DNA of 64,000 nucleotides from Channallabes apus (GCA_030522415.1 CM060118.1:18471151-18535150), one strand, 5' to 3'; positions 35,230 to 49,146 are shown, counted from the first letter of the stretch. Program-made: numbers and translations. Notes: generated by a model not told the origin, from the letters alone.

Positions 35230-38019
35230 AACAAAAATGTTTACATTGAAGAGTTTAATCATGCAAGGAAAATATGCAATTATGAAATATGACATATGAA
35301 AATATTTCCAAATCTGAGTATGGAACTATTTTTAAAGCATAAATTAATTACTTACAAAAAATACAAAATTTTACAATTGAACATATCTCCATTTACATTC
35401 AGGAAGGAATCAATATCAGGCAAACCTAGTACAATAACACTATAATTAACTATATAATTGGTATATAATTAACATAAACAACATGGTTTCTTCAGTTGTA
35501 ATCAGACTATAGAGAGACTACAAGTAGATATTTTCCAGCTTTATTTGAAAAATAATCATCTATATATATAATTCTCTGCAATTCTTTCATCTCATATCCC
35601 ACCAGGCTGTGACCAGGTCCTGGGGATATTTTCACCTCTGGTAAATCATCTTACAGTAAGCTCATTACTCTCAAAAACACACAGTTCACAGTGTTGCAAT
35701 TTGATAATAAAAAAGTGAACTGCACTGTAGCCTTCAAAACAGAAATTCTGACTTTTACCAACCAACATTCAGTTTAATTCAGACAGATTAGCAAAATACC
35801 AGTGTCAAACATAATTCATACATTTTGTAACTTAACAATTGAATATGTAACATGTTGACTGCAATGTACCAAGTATTGTGTTCAAAAATCTTTTAACAGA
35901 ACCTTAATTTCCAGTTTTATATGTCTCCAGTGTGCATTCTCTTTCACATGTGCAGTTATTCAGTTTTTCACATTCAGAAAGCCAGTAACTTCATTTCTCG
36001 ACATTCACTTACACTCTTATGGATGGTAGACATAAGGAGCTATTTTTGCTTTTTACTATAGGATGGCAACCTTTAAAAAGACATCAGCTTAAGTTCATTG
36101 CTGATACAAGCATGATGGGAAGGGCGGGCTTACTGATACTCTGGTGTCTACCACTGCTTATCTTGTGAAACTTTAACCTCTCTATTCTTTGCCACTCCAT
36201 TTTCACTTGCTCATGTCCCGCTTCAGCAGGTGACATTTCCAGTTCATCCTACGTATGTGGACCTGATCAATTATTAACCCGAGGAGAAAGCTCTAGCATT
36301 TACAACTGGGAAAATGTTGAGCAATAACTGATGCTAGTGATTCATAACTGTAGAGTTGATCAAGACTTCAGACTGGAGATATCAATGTTGTTTGATAGAT
36401 GTTTTCATGCTTATTGAATTCAGATACAAGTTCTGGAGACTGATTCCTAACAAACAACAGCACTGTTATTATTAATAACTGTAATCACAAATGCTATTAG
36501 CTATTAATATGATTTGAATATGTCATAGGGATAGGATTTCTTTAAAAAAGATTGTATTCATTTGTGACATAACATTTAAAGGGTAATAGCAGGTAAGAAA
36601 TATAATCCACTAGGGTCTCTTGTTCTCGACTTATTAAACAAACCCTGTATGATACGGCTTTAACTGAGCTTTACAGACCATTTTGGATATTGCTGTACAT
36701 AATCTCACATTTTTTAATGTATATCATAATATTTTAGGCTATTTATAACTCGATACCCAGCTTTCATAGTTTGTTTGTTTCATGTTTGCTATTTTGCTAT
36801 AAGGAATTTATGAATAACTGGATTGTTTTTCATGCAAATGAACATAAAAATACAGAAATTGGTAAATAATATACGCTGCAGCTAACTATACTGATTTATG
36901 AAAGTTATACATTCAAATTTATCAGCATTATCAAAGCTTTCTATAACATCAGCTCTGTGAGATAACAATCTGTTATTTCATGGAACTCCTGTGTAACAGT
37001 ATATACTAACCCCTATTATACACCTTATCTTTATGACAGATAAACAACCAATACCTAGTGATATAAAAAGCAAACATTGATTTCTATGTTGTACATACAC
37101 AAATTTTAACTGGCCTGGTTAATACACACTTACTGTACTGACCATGAACTCATGGTATGCTTTAAATGGAAGCTCTGGATTAAGTCATAAAGTAAACACG
37201 CCCTTTGTTCATTCAGCTGATTTTGAACTGTGAGGTCCTTCAACCTCATAGAACCTCACAGATCGAAAAAAAAAAAAACGATGTCAGAATACTAAGACAG
37301 AACTAGAGTATTAATTCGACTTTGAAATAAACATCTTAATTTGGTTCTGACAGATTTACCCGAGGGTTGTAACCCTTTAGTGAAGCAGGTCTTGGCAGCT
37401 TGCCAACAGAATATAGCAATATCCCAACTTCAGGAAAGCTGTTCGTTCATGTAATTCAATTAGGTTTAGAAACAATTTTATGTTGCAAAAAGGACAGAGC
37501 ATAAATATTGTTGGGCTATTGTCCTCTATCTTGGACCACCCATGTGATCTCTGTTATTTCACAGTGTAAGCTGAGTAGTCTGAATTTCAGAAAAAGTAAC
37601 TTCAGGTACATAAGATTTTACCAATATTAAACTACCTGTACACACAATGATGATTTTATGAGTTTATCAAGTGAAAAAAGGTATTCAATGTTATAATGCA
37701 TGTGGCTCTGCTTTGCAATACTACATTGCATATTTAATTCTCCTGGCTCTCGGTTATTTAAGACAAGGGGGAAAAATGTAGCTGCATGAAACAAGACACA
37801 ACTTGTTTCAAGGGGAAATTTGGTATTTTCCACTGTAAAGAAGGGATTGGTGTAGTTACAGTCTATAGAATATTTTTATTTCGTTCTTTTTCTTCTTCCT
37901 TGTTCCCCCTTCACATTTTAGTAAAACTTTTAATCTATGTTCATAAATTACTCCAGGAACCCCCCCAAGCCAACAGTTTTAACTTAAAATCTCCAAGAGT
38001 GAATATCCCTCTTGTCTCT
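35230..38019 (-). other. Probable rhou 3'UTR and downstream DNA
   Basis: No exon or transposon was recognised. The sequence directly follows the rhou stop codon on the minus strand. A long 3'UTR is known for mammalian RHOU, so part of this stretch is likely transcribed. The exact end is not evident. Confidence 0.35.
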
Positions 38020-41000
38020 TCATGTCAAACAGCAGTATTTTCTCCACCAAGACTTGGACAGCGTCCTCATCTTATTAGGTGTCCGCTTCTTCAACCTGTG
38101 CTGCTGGCTCTCCATGTTCTGAATACTGGCAAGTATCGCTGCATCAAACACCTCTTTCAAGTTCTTCTGGGTAAGTGCTGAGCACTCCATATAAGACACA
38201 GCATGCACCTCCTCAGCACATGTGTAGGCCTCTTGTGGCTCCACTGGACGCTCTTTGTACTTGGCCAGCTGGATGAGAATGTTGACGTCTTGGCGGAGGT
38301 CAGCCTGTGTGCCCACTAGCAGGATGGGTGTGCGCGGACAGTGCCGTCGGATCTCAGGCACCCATTTCTCCCTGACATTCTGGAACGACGATGGTGTGAC
38401 GACACTGAAGCACAACAGGAAGACGTCAGCATTGGTGTAGCACAGAGGCCGCAGTTTATCAAACTCATCCTGGATAGGAAATGAAGAAAAAAGTTTGTCA
38501 AGGACATCAAATCTATTAGTGGATAGTCCAGGATTATATCAGACGTAGGAAATTCATTCATTTATTCTGCACTGACACTTGTATTGTGGTGCTCTAAATT
38601 TACATTGTATTTGAACAGTTTCTAGGTTTGATGCAAAGGGGATCAAAACATTTTCAGTTAATATGTACTACCCAAATTCCAGAAAAGATAGGACGTTTTT
38701 TAAATTTGAATGAAATGAAAATAGAAGATAGAGAACCATAGAGAATTCGGGTTGTAAAAAACAGTTTAGATACAATCCTTGATTAGGGGTTAAAGAGGGA
38801 CTTTGGATTCAGCCTTGTGTTAAAAGCTAGTTAACTATGTAGTTCACCTTAGGCATAAATAAAACAACACAGACAGTTCAGAGACGATTCAGAATGATTT
38901 AAAAGCAAATATTAAGTAGATGAAGTATTGTTTAAGATGACAACGTGATCAGATGAGTTTTCTTGCTGAAACTGCTTTGATTACTGTTTTTAAATGTGGG
39001 CTTTGGCATTCTCCTCAGTACTGTGCACCGTACCAGCCCATATCACTCATGCTGAAACCAACCCTGAGACCTGGGATTTGGCGTGATACATACTGTATAG
39101 TTAAACATTCTAGTGCTATTATAATGTATTGTCACCACTCGCAGAATGCCTCTTCTAACTGTTGTATACAGTACATCAGTATATAAAATATATTTCAGTA
39201 GGACTTCATCCAGATCTGTGATATCAACCAGCACTTAAGATAAAATCTAACAAAATAGAGTGGTTTATTAACACAGCTTTCCACCACTTTCACTTTTCCT
39301 CATAAACCTTTGGACTGGAACTAGTTCACATGGAAAAAGCCATTTCCTTAAAGCTGAGTTAACTGCGATTTTCTCACCACAGGGAGAAAACATTCATGAT
39401 TCAGACCAGTTAAGCCTTTTTAAAATGTTAGTTATAAAGTTAATTACCGTGGTTGCAGTGACTAATTTAAACAACATTTCTTTAGCTGGCTGGTAGATGC
39501 CATTATAAAATTTCATTTACCTGTTTACTCGAACAAGGAAAATCACAAGACATTATTCTGGGTCTATATGTGTCTGCTTAAGTTCATTCTCCTTTAGATA
39601 GCTTCAATTTTTATTAGATGCTTATAAATGACAGTGTACTGCATTTTAAAATGTCACCATGTCACCTTTTGAAAACGAATTCATTATTAATAATAAATAT
39701 TTATTTTTGCTAACACTTACTATCTTGCTTCCACTTGCTTGTCCCCTGACCCCAAAATGATATCTAAATCATTCTTTCTCTATCAAGACATCAGTGCTGC
39801 TCCATGTCATCCTGGCAGACTTCCCTGCTCACTCATTCCCCAGCCCGCTTTTGGCTCCTGAAAACACACTGGTCTCACATTTCCGCCCCTGCTGTGCCTC
39901 AACCAAAAGTAGGCCTCCTTTTTCCCAGATCATGAATCATTTATCACAATTACAACACTTCCTATTTGCAGTCCCCTAGAGCTGGTTCTTCCTTAATGCA
40001 CTGCTATATACAGTATTTGACTGATGTAAAATTATTTCTACATTCCCACAGGAGGAAGCAGTAAGTCCACTCTGGTAAACTTTACCAAAACTCTGTATCG
40101 TTCTTGCTGTATCAGCAAGAACATCTGAGCAGTTCATTACTCACTTGGCTTTATTCTACTTTTACTCTGTCATGACCAATTGAAAATCTCTCTCTTTTCA
40201 TTTCCTCTACATATTTAGAGAATAAACAACTACTTAAGTAGTGTACAGAAACAAATTCAGAGCTTAAGTCAGCACTCTTGCAGAAACAATGTGTCATATG
40301 TTTACACAATGAGAGAATCCAGAGGCTACACAGACAGAAGCTGCCTGTCCGCAAGGTGCATGTGTGAGATGATGTGTTGTGATCAGAGGAATGCTGCACT
40401 GACCTGGCCTGCGGTGTCACACAGCTGGAGTTTCACAGGCTTGCCATCAACTGCGACAACCGCTGCAGGAAAAAAAAATCAAATCCAAATCAGAGACCAC
40501 CATATGTCTGGTGGGACTTCCTTCCTCTCTCCCGTACGTGTGGGGGTATGGGGGACAGACTAGGATAATAGCAGTCTATTGAAACCTATTATGGAGTTTT
40601 CAGGCCACACAGATTTTGCTCCCATTTAATTTACCTAATCATATAATTCCTTTTAGTCTTGGGGAATTTTATTTATTTTTTTGTTACAATGTACATGTAA
40701 TGCAAATATGTGCAGAAAGTTACAACAGTTATGTACACAATAATATGTGGACACATGACCATCACACATGCACAAGCATGTTGAAGATCCAATGTTGGTG
40801 TATATTAATGCCCAAATCCAAAACCGTGGGCATTAATATAAAGTTGGTGCTCTGCACCATTTGGAAGGCTTTCCTCAAAATTTTCGGAGATGGCTGTAGG
40901 GATTTGTATATTTAGCCACAAGAGCATTAGTAAAGTGAGGCACTGATGTTGCATTAAAAAGGCCTTGCCTTGTGTGCAGTTGGCAGTCTAATTTGTCCCA

Positions 41001-42222
41001 GAGCTTTTTAGTGGGGTTGACGTAAGCACTTGCTCTAAGCATTGTCATGATGAAAGAGTTTTGAAGTATGGGCTTCTTAGCTCTGGTGAATGGAAATCTT
41101 AATGCCATCTGTACAAGACAAGCTAGACAAATGTGCTACCAAGTTTGTGACAACAATTTGAGGAAGAACTACATATGAATATGATGGTCAGGGAGGCATA
41201 TACTTTTGGACATACAGTGTCCTGTACATCTTAAAGGTACACAATGTTCACTTTTCAGTGTGAGTAATGTACATTTTTTTTGTATCTGTTTTTTCCCTTG
41301 GGGTGCAATATAATATGATATAATATAATATAATATAATATAATATAATATAATATAATATAATATAATATAATGCTTATTCTGTATACAAGATCATAAT
41401 GACTGGAGCCTATTCCAAGAACCGGGCATGAGGCATGGTTAACCCTGGATGGGGTGCCAATCCATCATAGGGCACACACACAGTACAAGTAATTTAGGAA
41501 TGCCTTGGGAATCTTTGGAGTGTGGGAGGAAACCCACAAAGCAGGGGGAGAACATGCAAACTCCACGCACACAGACCCGAGGCGGGACTCGAACCCTCGA
41601 CCCTGGAGGTGCGAGGCCACAGCGCTAACCACTATGTAAATGTACCGCCTTTATATAATATAATATAATATCATATAATATAATATAATATAAACAGCAG
41701 TTATCAAAGTGTAATTAATGAGCTTTAAATACTTTATATTCAATGTGAAATTATTTAGCACTCAAAAAAAAACAAGTATCTTAGTTTTCTGGATAAATTT
41801 GTTACACAATATTCCAAATCAGTTCTGACTGATTAATATTTATTTATCTATAAACTGTATACAATATCTTTCCCAAGCTCAAGGTGAAAGGAGACTTTAA
41901 ATACGTTAATGTAGCTGACTGAGAGACACGTGTTGGAGATCACTTTATACATATTCATTTTATGCTCTTATTAGTTACCTGAAAAGTTATCAAAAGCCGT
42001 TGGAACATACTCCGTGGGGTAGCCATTTGTGGTGTAACTGATGATTAGACTTGTTTTCCCAACTGCTCCGTCTCCGACCAGCACACACTTCACCCTGCGC
42101 TCCGGCGCCGAGCCCCAGCGGCTCTTTTTGCCCACATCTTTACTCCTAAACCTGCGCGGTGGCACCGGCGGCACTGAAGAGCCTGACACGGGTTTGTACT
42201 CCCCAACACCCTGTGGAGGCAT
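38020..42222 (-). CDS. rhou: Atypical Rho GTPase RhoU (Wrch-1)
   Basis: Three coding exons: 42222-41979, 40462-40404 and 38469-38020, with GT-AG introns and matching phases, 250 aa (human 258). The N-terminal extension carries the SH3-binding motif VPPVPPRR (residues 17-24). Then come the P-loop GDGAVGKTS (50-58), switch [14 protein letters not shown] (68-80), CDTAGQDEF (96-104), GTQADL, and the Rho insert around [14 protein letters not shown]. The tail is [11 protein letters not shown], matching the palmitoylated Cys pair of the RhoU/RhoV group rather than a prenylated CAAX. RhoU is a fast-cycling, PAK-binding GTPase acting in cell adhesion, migration and Wnt-linked signalling. The start was set at MPPQ as in the family; an in-frame ATG 19 codons upstream is less likely. 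A non-autonomous Tc1 copy and a SINE lie in intron 1. Confidence 0.95.
40742..41219. mobile_element. Non-autonomous Tc1-derived element, copy 2 of 3
   Basis: The left end ATATGTGGACACATGACCAT and the right end (ATGATGGTCAGGGAGGCATA, then TACTTTTGGACATACAGTG) are inverted repeats. The interior contains GCCACAAGAGCATTAGTAAA and GAGGCACTGATGTTG, shared with the copy at 22041. It lies in rhou intron 1. Confidence 0.7.
41307..41374. repeat. (TATAA)n pentanucleotide repeat, left block
   Basis: About 13 TATAA units. It continues on the far side of the SINE at 41651-41693. Confidence 0.9.
41375..41649 (-). mobile_element. SINE copy inside a (TATAA)n array
   Basis: The minus strand has the tRNA-like head near 41649, a B-box-like GGGTTCGAGTCCC around 41586-41600 and the common body. 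TATAA repeats abut both sides, so the copy inserted into, or seeded, the array. Confidence 0.8.
41651..41693. repeat. (TATAA)n pentanucleotide repeat, right block
   Basis: About eight units with one substitution. Confidence 0.9.
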
Positions 42223-42902
42223 CGCTGCACACAGACAGCCCAACACTGTTAGGATATCCCTGATTTCTCCAGTCCACACGCGTTCATGCTTAGCCCTAGT
42301 CTATGATAAGATATCTCTGCTGTGTCCCTGAACACGAAAGTAATATCCATGTGCAAAAAAGGTCCAGTTAAATAAAGTCCAGTTAAATTTAGACACGTCC
42401 AAATGCGAGCAAAGAGTGAATGGTGCAGACACAAACTTGGATTCGGTTTTGAACTGAGGATGATGAAGGTCCACTCCTCCTCTCCTCGACCATGTGATCC
42501 AGCCCCATCGCTTTACTCCATCAAGATGACATCATTCAGCGCGCGCGCGCGCACTTTTCAATTACACACGCGAAGAGAACATGCTTCTGATGACGTTCAC
42601 TTGACCTGCAATAAACTATGTAGCTTTCAGTGTATACAGAATCATTTCTACTCTCTTTGCATGTAATATGTTGTAGAGTGAATTGTGCTAAATGAGTTAA
42701 TTTTATTCTTGGATACTCTTTATAAACTAAAATAAACCGAGGTATAAATAGTCACATAGGTGTCTGTCAGTACTGATATGTACTATAGACAGTGATATTA
42801 ATAAAGTAGTGTAAAAAAAGTAAAAAAAAAAAAAAGTAAAAAAATCTAATGTCAGTATCTCGTTAGAATATATACATCAGCTCAATTCTGCCATCTAGGG
42901 GA

Positions 42903-42933
<31 letters not shown>

Positions 42934-43894
42934 GTTGTTGTTGTTGTTGTTATTATTGTTATTATTATTATTTCTTATTTCATTGTTTTTAATGGTTTTC
43001 ATGAATTTACTGTATGTATATTTGTTTCTATCTATACATTTCTGTAGTTATTATTTTTTTTACTTGTTCCCAAAGTCTGGAACTGAGCCTTGTTAATGGA
43101 AATGTCCATAATCGATATGACAATAAAACAAGGTTTTAATATTGATATTTGTGGTGTGTTCCAGCAGTAAATATCTACATGAGGGTCTTTGCCAGTTTGG
43201 AATCTCTGAGGTCTGGAACTGAGGCGGCATTACACATTATAGGCAGAGTATTATGTGAGTGGTCAAAGATTCATCTTCTCCATCGCTCCCTCGACCCTGA
43301 ATGTACATCCAGCCATCTGTCTTTTTTATTTTTATTTTTTTTTTATCTATCTTGTCTTCAATGTTTGAATTTAGGTGATTTGCTACCTCTAACTGACAAT
43401 CCAAGAAAAGGTAGTGTTTGCTTTGTATTTATATAAGTGTTTTCACTAGTGAACTAGAAATCCGACAGCCAATCAAATGTGTTGACCGCGAAGTTACAAA
43501 TGTTATTACAACTTCATGCAAGTCATTGGTGTCGAGAAAACTGCAGTACTAATGTCTCTCATAACTGGTTTATTCATGGGCTGTAGGGACCAGATTATTA
43601 TTGCAAAGTCGATGTCCGGAACAAAAAATGCAAATGATGCGGACCTTTTTAATTAGAACTTTAAGTAATCGAAAACTTTTAAGTGTAAGTACTTCAAGTG
43701 AGTTGTTTGTAGGCAAATGCTTGTTATGGAAGCCAGCTGACACGGTGGCTGTACTGTATGTTTACAGCTTGCATTAGCAGCGCGGGCACTTCTCACCACG
43801 ACTTCTGTTTCAACCCGGACCTTATTACGGACACACAAAGGGAAGCATGTTGTGCTGAAGTATTAGTTGATGCTGAAAATTAAACTGGGGACAG
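42223..43894. promoter_or_regulatory. Divergent rhou/pdcd2 intergenic region
   Basis: These 1.7 kb separate the start codons of two head-to-head genes. The sequence near rhou is GC-rich, with a (GC)7-type run at about 42540-42552. An A-rich stretch lies at 42810-42845 and a (TTA)n(TTG)n repeat at 42900-42975. No TATA box was convincing. No coding exon was recognised around 43145-43435. Confidence 0.4.
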
Positions 43895-45263
43895 ATGTCT
43901 GGAAACCGTACCGACTCAGAAAGGGAAACCGGGGTTGTGTTGGGCTTTTTAGAGGAGGCAGAGCATTGGCAGCTCGCGAGCGCTCAGTTTCCCAGTAAAG
44001 TCGGCGGGAGGCCCGCGTGGCTCAGCCTGCAGAATTTACCGACCGTCGCAGAGCTTGTGTGTGAAACATGCCAGCTTCCGACAGTATTTCTATTACAGGT
44101 TTATGCACCTATTGTCGGGCAAGAGCGGAGTTTTCATCGGACACTGTACGTATTCTGCTGTAAGACTCCCGCGTGCTACACTGCGAACGACAACCGGTGT
44201 TTTAAAGGTAAACTTACTTTGACAGCCTGGACCAGTGCCAGCAAATACTGTACTGTACAGAGCAAAACCACAGAACCAACCACCATGTATCTGCGTCTTT
44301 ACTCCTTTCATATATACTTCCCTCCCGCACATAATTCCCACACATCCCTCCAAATTCTTTACATGTTCTGTTTTTACTTTAATTTCCATGATGTATACTG
44401 ATCCTCTATAAAATTAAAACTACCTGCATAATATGGTGTCGGTCCCCTTGTGGCACCAAAACGATCTGTGGTATCTGGAACTAATGCGTTAGCAGCAGGT
44501 CCTTTAAGTTTTCCAGGAATTTGGAAGTAAAGTCAACACCTTGATGTTTTAAATGATTCTTGAATAGTTTGTGTAGTGTGACAGGGTCAACTTTTATTAG
44601 GGAATACCATTGCAGTGAAGTGGTGTACTTGGTCTGCAACAATGATTAAGTAGGTGTCAAAGTAACATCCAAGCTGTGAGACACTCTGTGTTCTGACATC
44701 TTTATATCACAAACAGCATTTTTTTTTGCAATGTGTGCTACAATAGCTCTTCTGTGGAATCAGGATGCTTTTGGTATGTACTTACCACTGCATACTGGAA
44801 ACACATTACAAGACCTGTCAATCTGTAGGTGCTTTGACCCAAAGTTTAGCCATCACAATTTAGCCCTTGTCAAAGTTGTTCAGATGCTTACACTTACCAT
44901 TTTTCCAGCTTGAAACACATCAACTTTGAGAACAGACTGTTCACTTGATGCCAAATATGACAGCACTTGGGAAAGGCCCTTAACCCTAGCTGTGTTCCGT
45001 TCCACAGTGTACTTCAAAGAGTGCTCCCTTATAATAGCATGCATACTATTAAAATGTAAATAAATTATTTGATAATAATATAATATGTACAGATAAAATT
45101 TTTGTAATATATTTTATATTAAGCAATAATATATAATATACAGCACTTTGCAAAAGTCTTATGCTGTACCAATTTAGTTATACAGTATATGTTTATCATG
45201 TCTGCATAATTGCATATTAAATCATTCAGTATTTCCTGTATAGCTTAATTTATATATATAAAG

Positions 45264-45315
<52 letters not shown>

Positions 45316-48135
45316 CATAACATAATTCCTTAAAATCAGCAATTTTAGACACAGATTTGTGCTGTTTTATAAGAAAACAGCTGTTAGGTTTTACTGAGCA
45401 TGCTGGAGAATGAGTTCTTCTGGTAACTTTGTCACACTCACTCCTTTCTATTTTTATGTAAATCCCATCTAAAAACTGGTCTGTCTTGTACTATATATTT
45501 TTTCTTTACAGCCATGCATATATTCTCCTGTAATGTTATTTATTTCTTAATTTTTAAGTTATACTGAATGATTTTGTACATAATTATGCAGACATGATAA
45601 ACATACATAACAAAATTGGTACAGCATATAATATATATAAATTATTTTATATACCTAAAATGTATTTATTGTATATAAATCCCTTTTCAAGCTCCATTTT
45701 TTTCATGCTCCAGCAACCCACAATGACAAGGGAATTTTTCATGTCCACTTCCGGCGAAGTGAAGACCCTTTTATAGATTTGTTCCCTACACCATTCACAG
45801 TTTGCTTTAAACTGAGGAGTTTTGCTCCCTGCAGTTTGGAATCGCACTTTACATGGCTGAATACTTTGTGCATTATACTTTTCAGGGTACTTCAAGCGAT
45901 CACAATGCACCCCTTGTCTGCTTCAGGGACGTGTACAGTATAATGTCTGAGACCATGCTCTAACTGCAGCCTCCTAACTATGCTGGGATATGCAAAGAAC
46001 CAAAAACTTAGTTATCAGGTGCCACTTTAATAAAAACGATGTTATTCACATCACATGTACTGTTATCATTAGTCTGTGTAAATAATTTGATTGTCTAAAT
46101 ATTAATTCTTGAAAAGTAAAAGTACTTTAAATGACTTGAAGGCTAAAACAGGATGCTCAACCTGGTAGTAGTAGTAATAATAGCTGTACAACATTTTTCA
46201 GGTTCATAATTTTTTAACATTCATGTCTAAAATATGCAATGATAGATTTTGTTTAATTAAACATTTCTGACCATACAAAATGAACAGTTTTAGAATGTTG
46301 CATGATTAAAGCTAAATTGTTTGTAGTAGGTTTTCAGTTGTTCACTGGAGTCTGGCACAAAAAAGTATTTTCACATTACTGTTATAATTTACTGTATGAA
46401 GAAACTGAGTGCATTTTAAATGTCATGGTCTAGAAAGTTTTGTTGGAAACCAAGTAATGCTTTCAAGATATTTTATTGTGATTTATATCTTATATTTTAC
46501 TAAATTGACTGTTCTTGAGGGTGGACACTATGCATGAAAGGTGCATAGTGCCTCCTTATGTTTGAATTGAAGTGAGAATTAAGTCAATGTATTTCAAGTG
46601 ACTTTTCAAAGAGGGGTAAAAAACAAACTATAAAAGCTCAATCATTTAAGTTGGATGAAGAGGAATTATTTCCTTTACTGTAATAAATTGTAGACACTGG
46701 CTATGCTTCCTGGAGCCCACTTTGAGAAGCATGGCTATAAAGAATATTACTTTGAAAAGTTTGAAGATCGCTGATTCAGTTGAGTTATTGTGATATGATC
46801 TTACATAGATTGCTATTAAACAATGATTGATTCCCCCCCCCCCCCTCAGTGTATAGAAGCCAGTTACCAAGAAAAAATGACTTCTATCCATATGACCCTC
46901 CCCCTGATGAAGAGCCAGCTGCCAGGGCAGATGATGAACACGTACTGGGATCAGGAGTAAAACTGTGCAGGCTATGTGGCTGTGCTGGACACAAAGCGTG
47001 TTCCCGCTGCCACACAGTCACATACTGCAGCAAAGAGCATCAAGCAATAGACTGGAAACAACGGCATAAAAAAGAATGCAGTAGTGAGTGTGGAAAGATA
47101 ATCACATCCCATGCACTCAAATCTTTTATCCATTCCATACAAAAACATAAAATAACTCAAGTTGGATTGTAATGTCTAACTCTTTGTCAAATAGCTTCCT
47201 CTGCTTCTGATGCTGTAAACATGTTTCTGTTTCCTGAGTGGGAGTTGGTAACAGAAACTGAAGAACTGCCAGTAACAGATGAGCCACCTGATTCCAATTC
47301 ATTGCAGCAAGCCAATATTGCATCTTCAGGTAATTTATAACCATGGTTATAAATGGTTGAATCTGGATAATTAAGAGATTTTGTTGCAGTAATGACTTTT
47401 TCCACAGATTTGGAGGAGAACGAGTTGGAGTCTATGGCCCTCCATGAATCACAGGACAGTAAAATATTTCAGAAATTTAAAGAGCGCATAGCTGCAGAGC
47501 CACATCAGGTCAGTTCTAATTAAGTATATGGTCAATAAATAAGCTGTAAGATATGTAATAAAGGAAGCTGGAGCATGTATAGAATACAGATATTTCAGGT
47601 ACTTCCACTTAAAAGTGAGGGGGACACATTACAGCATAGACCACAGCATTAGCTGAACAAACGGACATTGCACAACCTGTGCAAGGGTGGGTCGGGGGGT
47701 GGTGTAAAAACACTACTGCATTTATCATGTTTTATAGGTCTTGCGATATTGCCGTGAAGGGTCTCCACTTTGGGTGTCATCTGAACATGTACCAGGCAAA
47801 CACGACATTCCAAAATGCCCATGTGGTGCCAACAGAATCTTTGAATTTCAGGTAATTAGATAACTATTTACCTGAAATTACCTGTGTATTATTATTAGGC
47901 CCAACAGTTTCAAACAATCATGCACTTTTATTATAAATAACAAACCAATAATATGTATTTATCTTCTTAGATCATGCCTCAGTTGCTTAACCATCTGAAG
48001 GTGGACAGACCAGATGCCAGCATAGACTGGGGGACTCTGGTCGTGTTCACATGTGCTGCCAGCTGTGACCAAGTCAATAACTATTCAGCAGAGTTCATCT
48101 GGAAACAAGACTTTTCTGCAGATCAGGCAGTTTAA
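43895..48135 (+). CDS. pdcd2: Programmed cell death protein 2 (PDCD2)
   Basis: Six coding exons: 43895-44207, 46850-47083, 47195-47329, 47408-47508, 47738-47851 and 47971-48135, phases consistent, 353 aa (human 344). The N-terminal domain has [20 protein letters not shown] and [19 protein letters not shown] zinc finger spans residues 144-181 ([31 protein letters not shown]), and the C-terminal PDCD2_C domain has [23 protein letters not shown]2 is a chaperone for ribosomal protein uS5 (RPS2) in 40S assembly and is essential in stem and early embryonic cells. Exon 2 ends at 47083 before GTGAGT; a shift to 47080 would drop one codon. The acceptor of exon 2 has a 13-C pyrimidine tract. Intron 1 (2.6 kb) carries a Tc1-type MITE. 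Confidence 0.95.
45139..45632. mobile_element. Tc1-type MITE with internal TA microsatellite
   Basis: Inverted arms of about 70 bp at about 45168-45235 and 45556-45632 share ATGCTGTACCAATTT and GTTTATCATGTCTGCATAAT. The left end continues outward as CAGCACTTTGCAAAAGTCTT, a Tc1-like terminus, while the right terminus is truncated. A (TA)n run lies inside at 45258-45314. It lies in pdcd2 intron 1. Confidence 0.75.
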
Positions 48136-49146
48136 CTACTGCATAATAAAGCATATACTGGTTATACGAAAACTTTTCAAAGTCCCTTTTTGTGAAAGCT
48201 AAAACACAAGAAAATTAAGCATTTCATTTAAGGGGTTGTTGAAATGGTTCAGTAAAATATTCAAGTTAGTTGGAAGCAGATGAATGTTTTAAATAACATG
48301 GGACGAATCAATCGAAGGTATACAAAAACAGTAAATGGAAACATTTATTTGCTTGTTGTGGAAGCAAATCAATAACTGGCAAAAAGAAAAAAAGTACATT
48401 AAACAGTGCTTCACATGAGGCTGAATTTAACCCATACAATGAATATCTATTTAGCTGCACCAAATCACAGTCCAGGCTTTCTGCCATTCCATAACTTTCA
48501 TGAACAGACAGGTCTACAGTGACTTGTACAGAAAGAAAGTGCACTTGACTAACAGTACAACAAAACTATTAGTTATCAATACGCACCATATATACAAACA
48601 GTATTATATTCATTATAAGGGTTAGAAGGAAGACTTGTAACACTTCAGGGAATTTTAATGAAATTAAAGCAGTTCATAACACACTGCACAGCTGCTTTAA
48701 CAAAATAAGCTATCCCCTGTAAATTAGAAGCCTTAACTGTCAATTGATCTGTGATCATAACACAAGTTCAACGGAGGGAAAATTAACTTTCTGATCTATA
48801 GATTAACAATGCTGTAATATTTAACACTTGAGCCAATACTTTTCTTGTATCTTGACTTGAGTTCTAAGAAATTATCCTAAAAAGTACCCGACTACTCATT
48901 AGACGGAATGTCAAATATAAAATAAACAAGGGGGAAAAAAAATAAACGTAAAACCATTAAAAGATTCTGGTAAAACTGACAAACCAGCTGAATAAAAAAA
49001 TTAAAAGATAATAAAAATGATTTCCATTTCCTATATGTGGAGTAAAACATTATTATTTACAATTAAAACAAAACTAAGAAAATGGATGTCCTGGTAAACT
49101 CAGTTCCCAAAGACACTTATAATAAGAAAGGTGCAGGTCCACAGGA
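48136..49146. other. Shared 3' flank of pdcd2 and tbp
   Basis: One kilobase separates the two convergent stop codons and should hold both 3'UTRs. AATAAA-type signals occur on the plus strand near 48145 for pdcd2. No other feature was seen. Confidence 0.5.

Noticed and set aside
44080..44401. Extended pdcd2 exon 1 reading to 44401
   Set aside because: Homology stops at the GTAAAC donor at 44208, and the downstream residues do not match the family.
45647..45910. 87-codon minus-strand frame in pdcd2 intron 1
   Set aside because: Cys and Trp residues looked interesting, but no zinc-finger spacing is met and it borders a MITE, so it is probably repeat-derived or chance.
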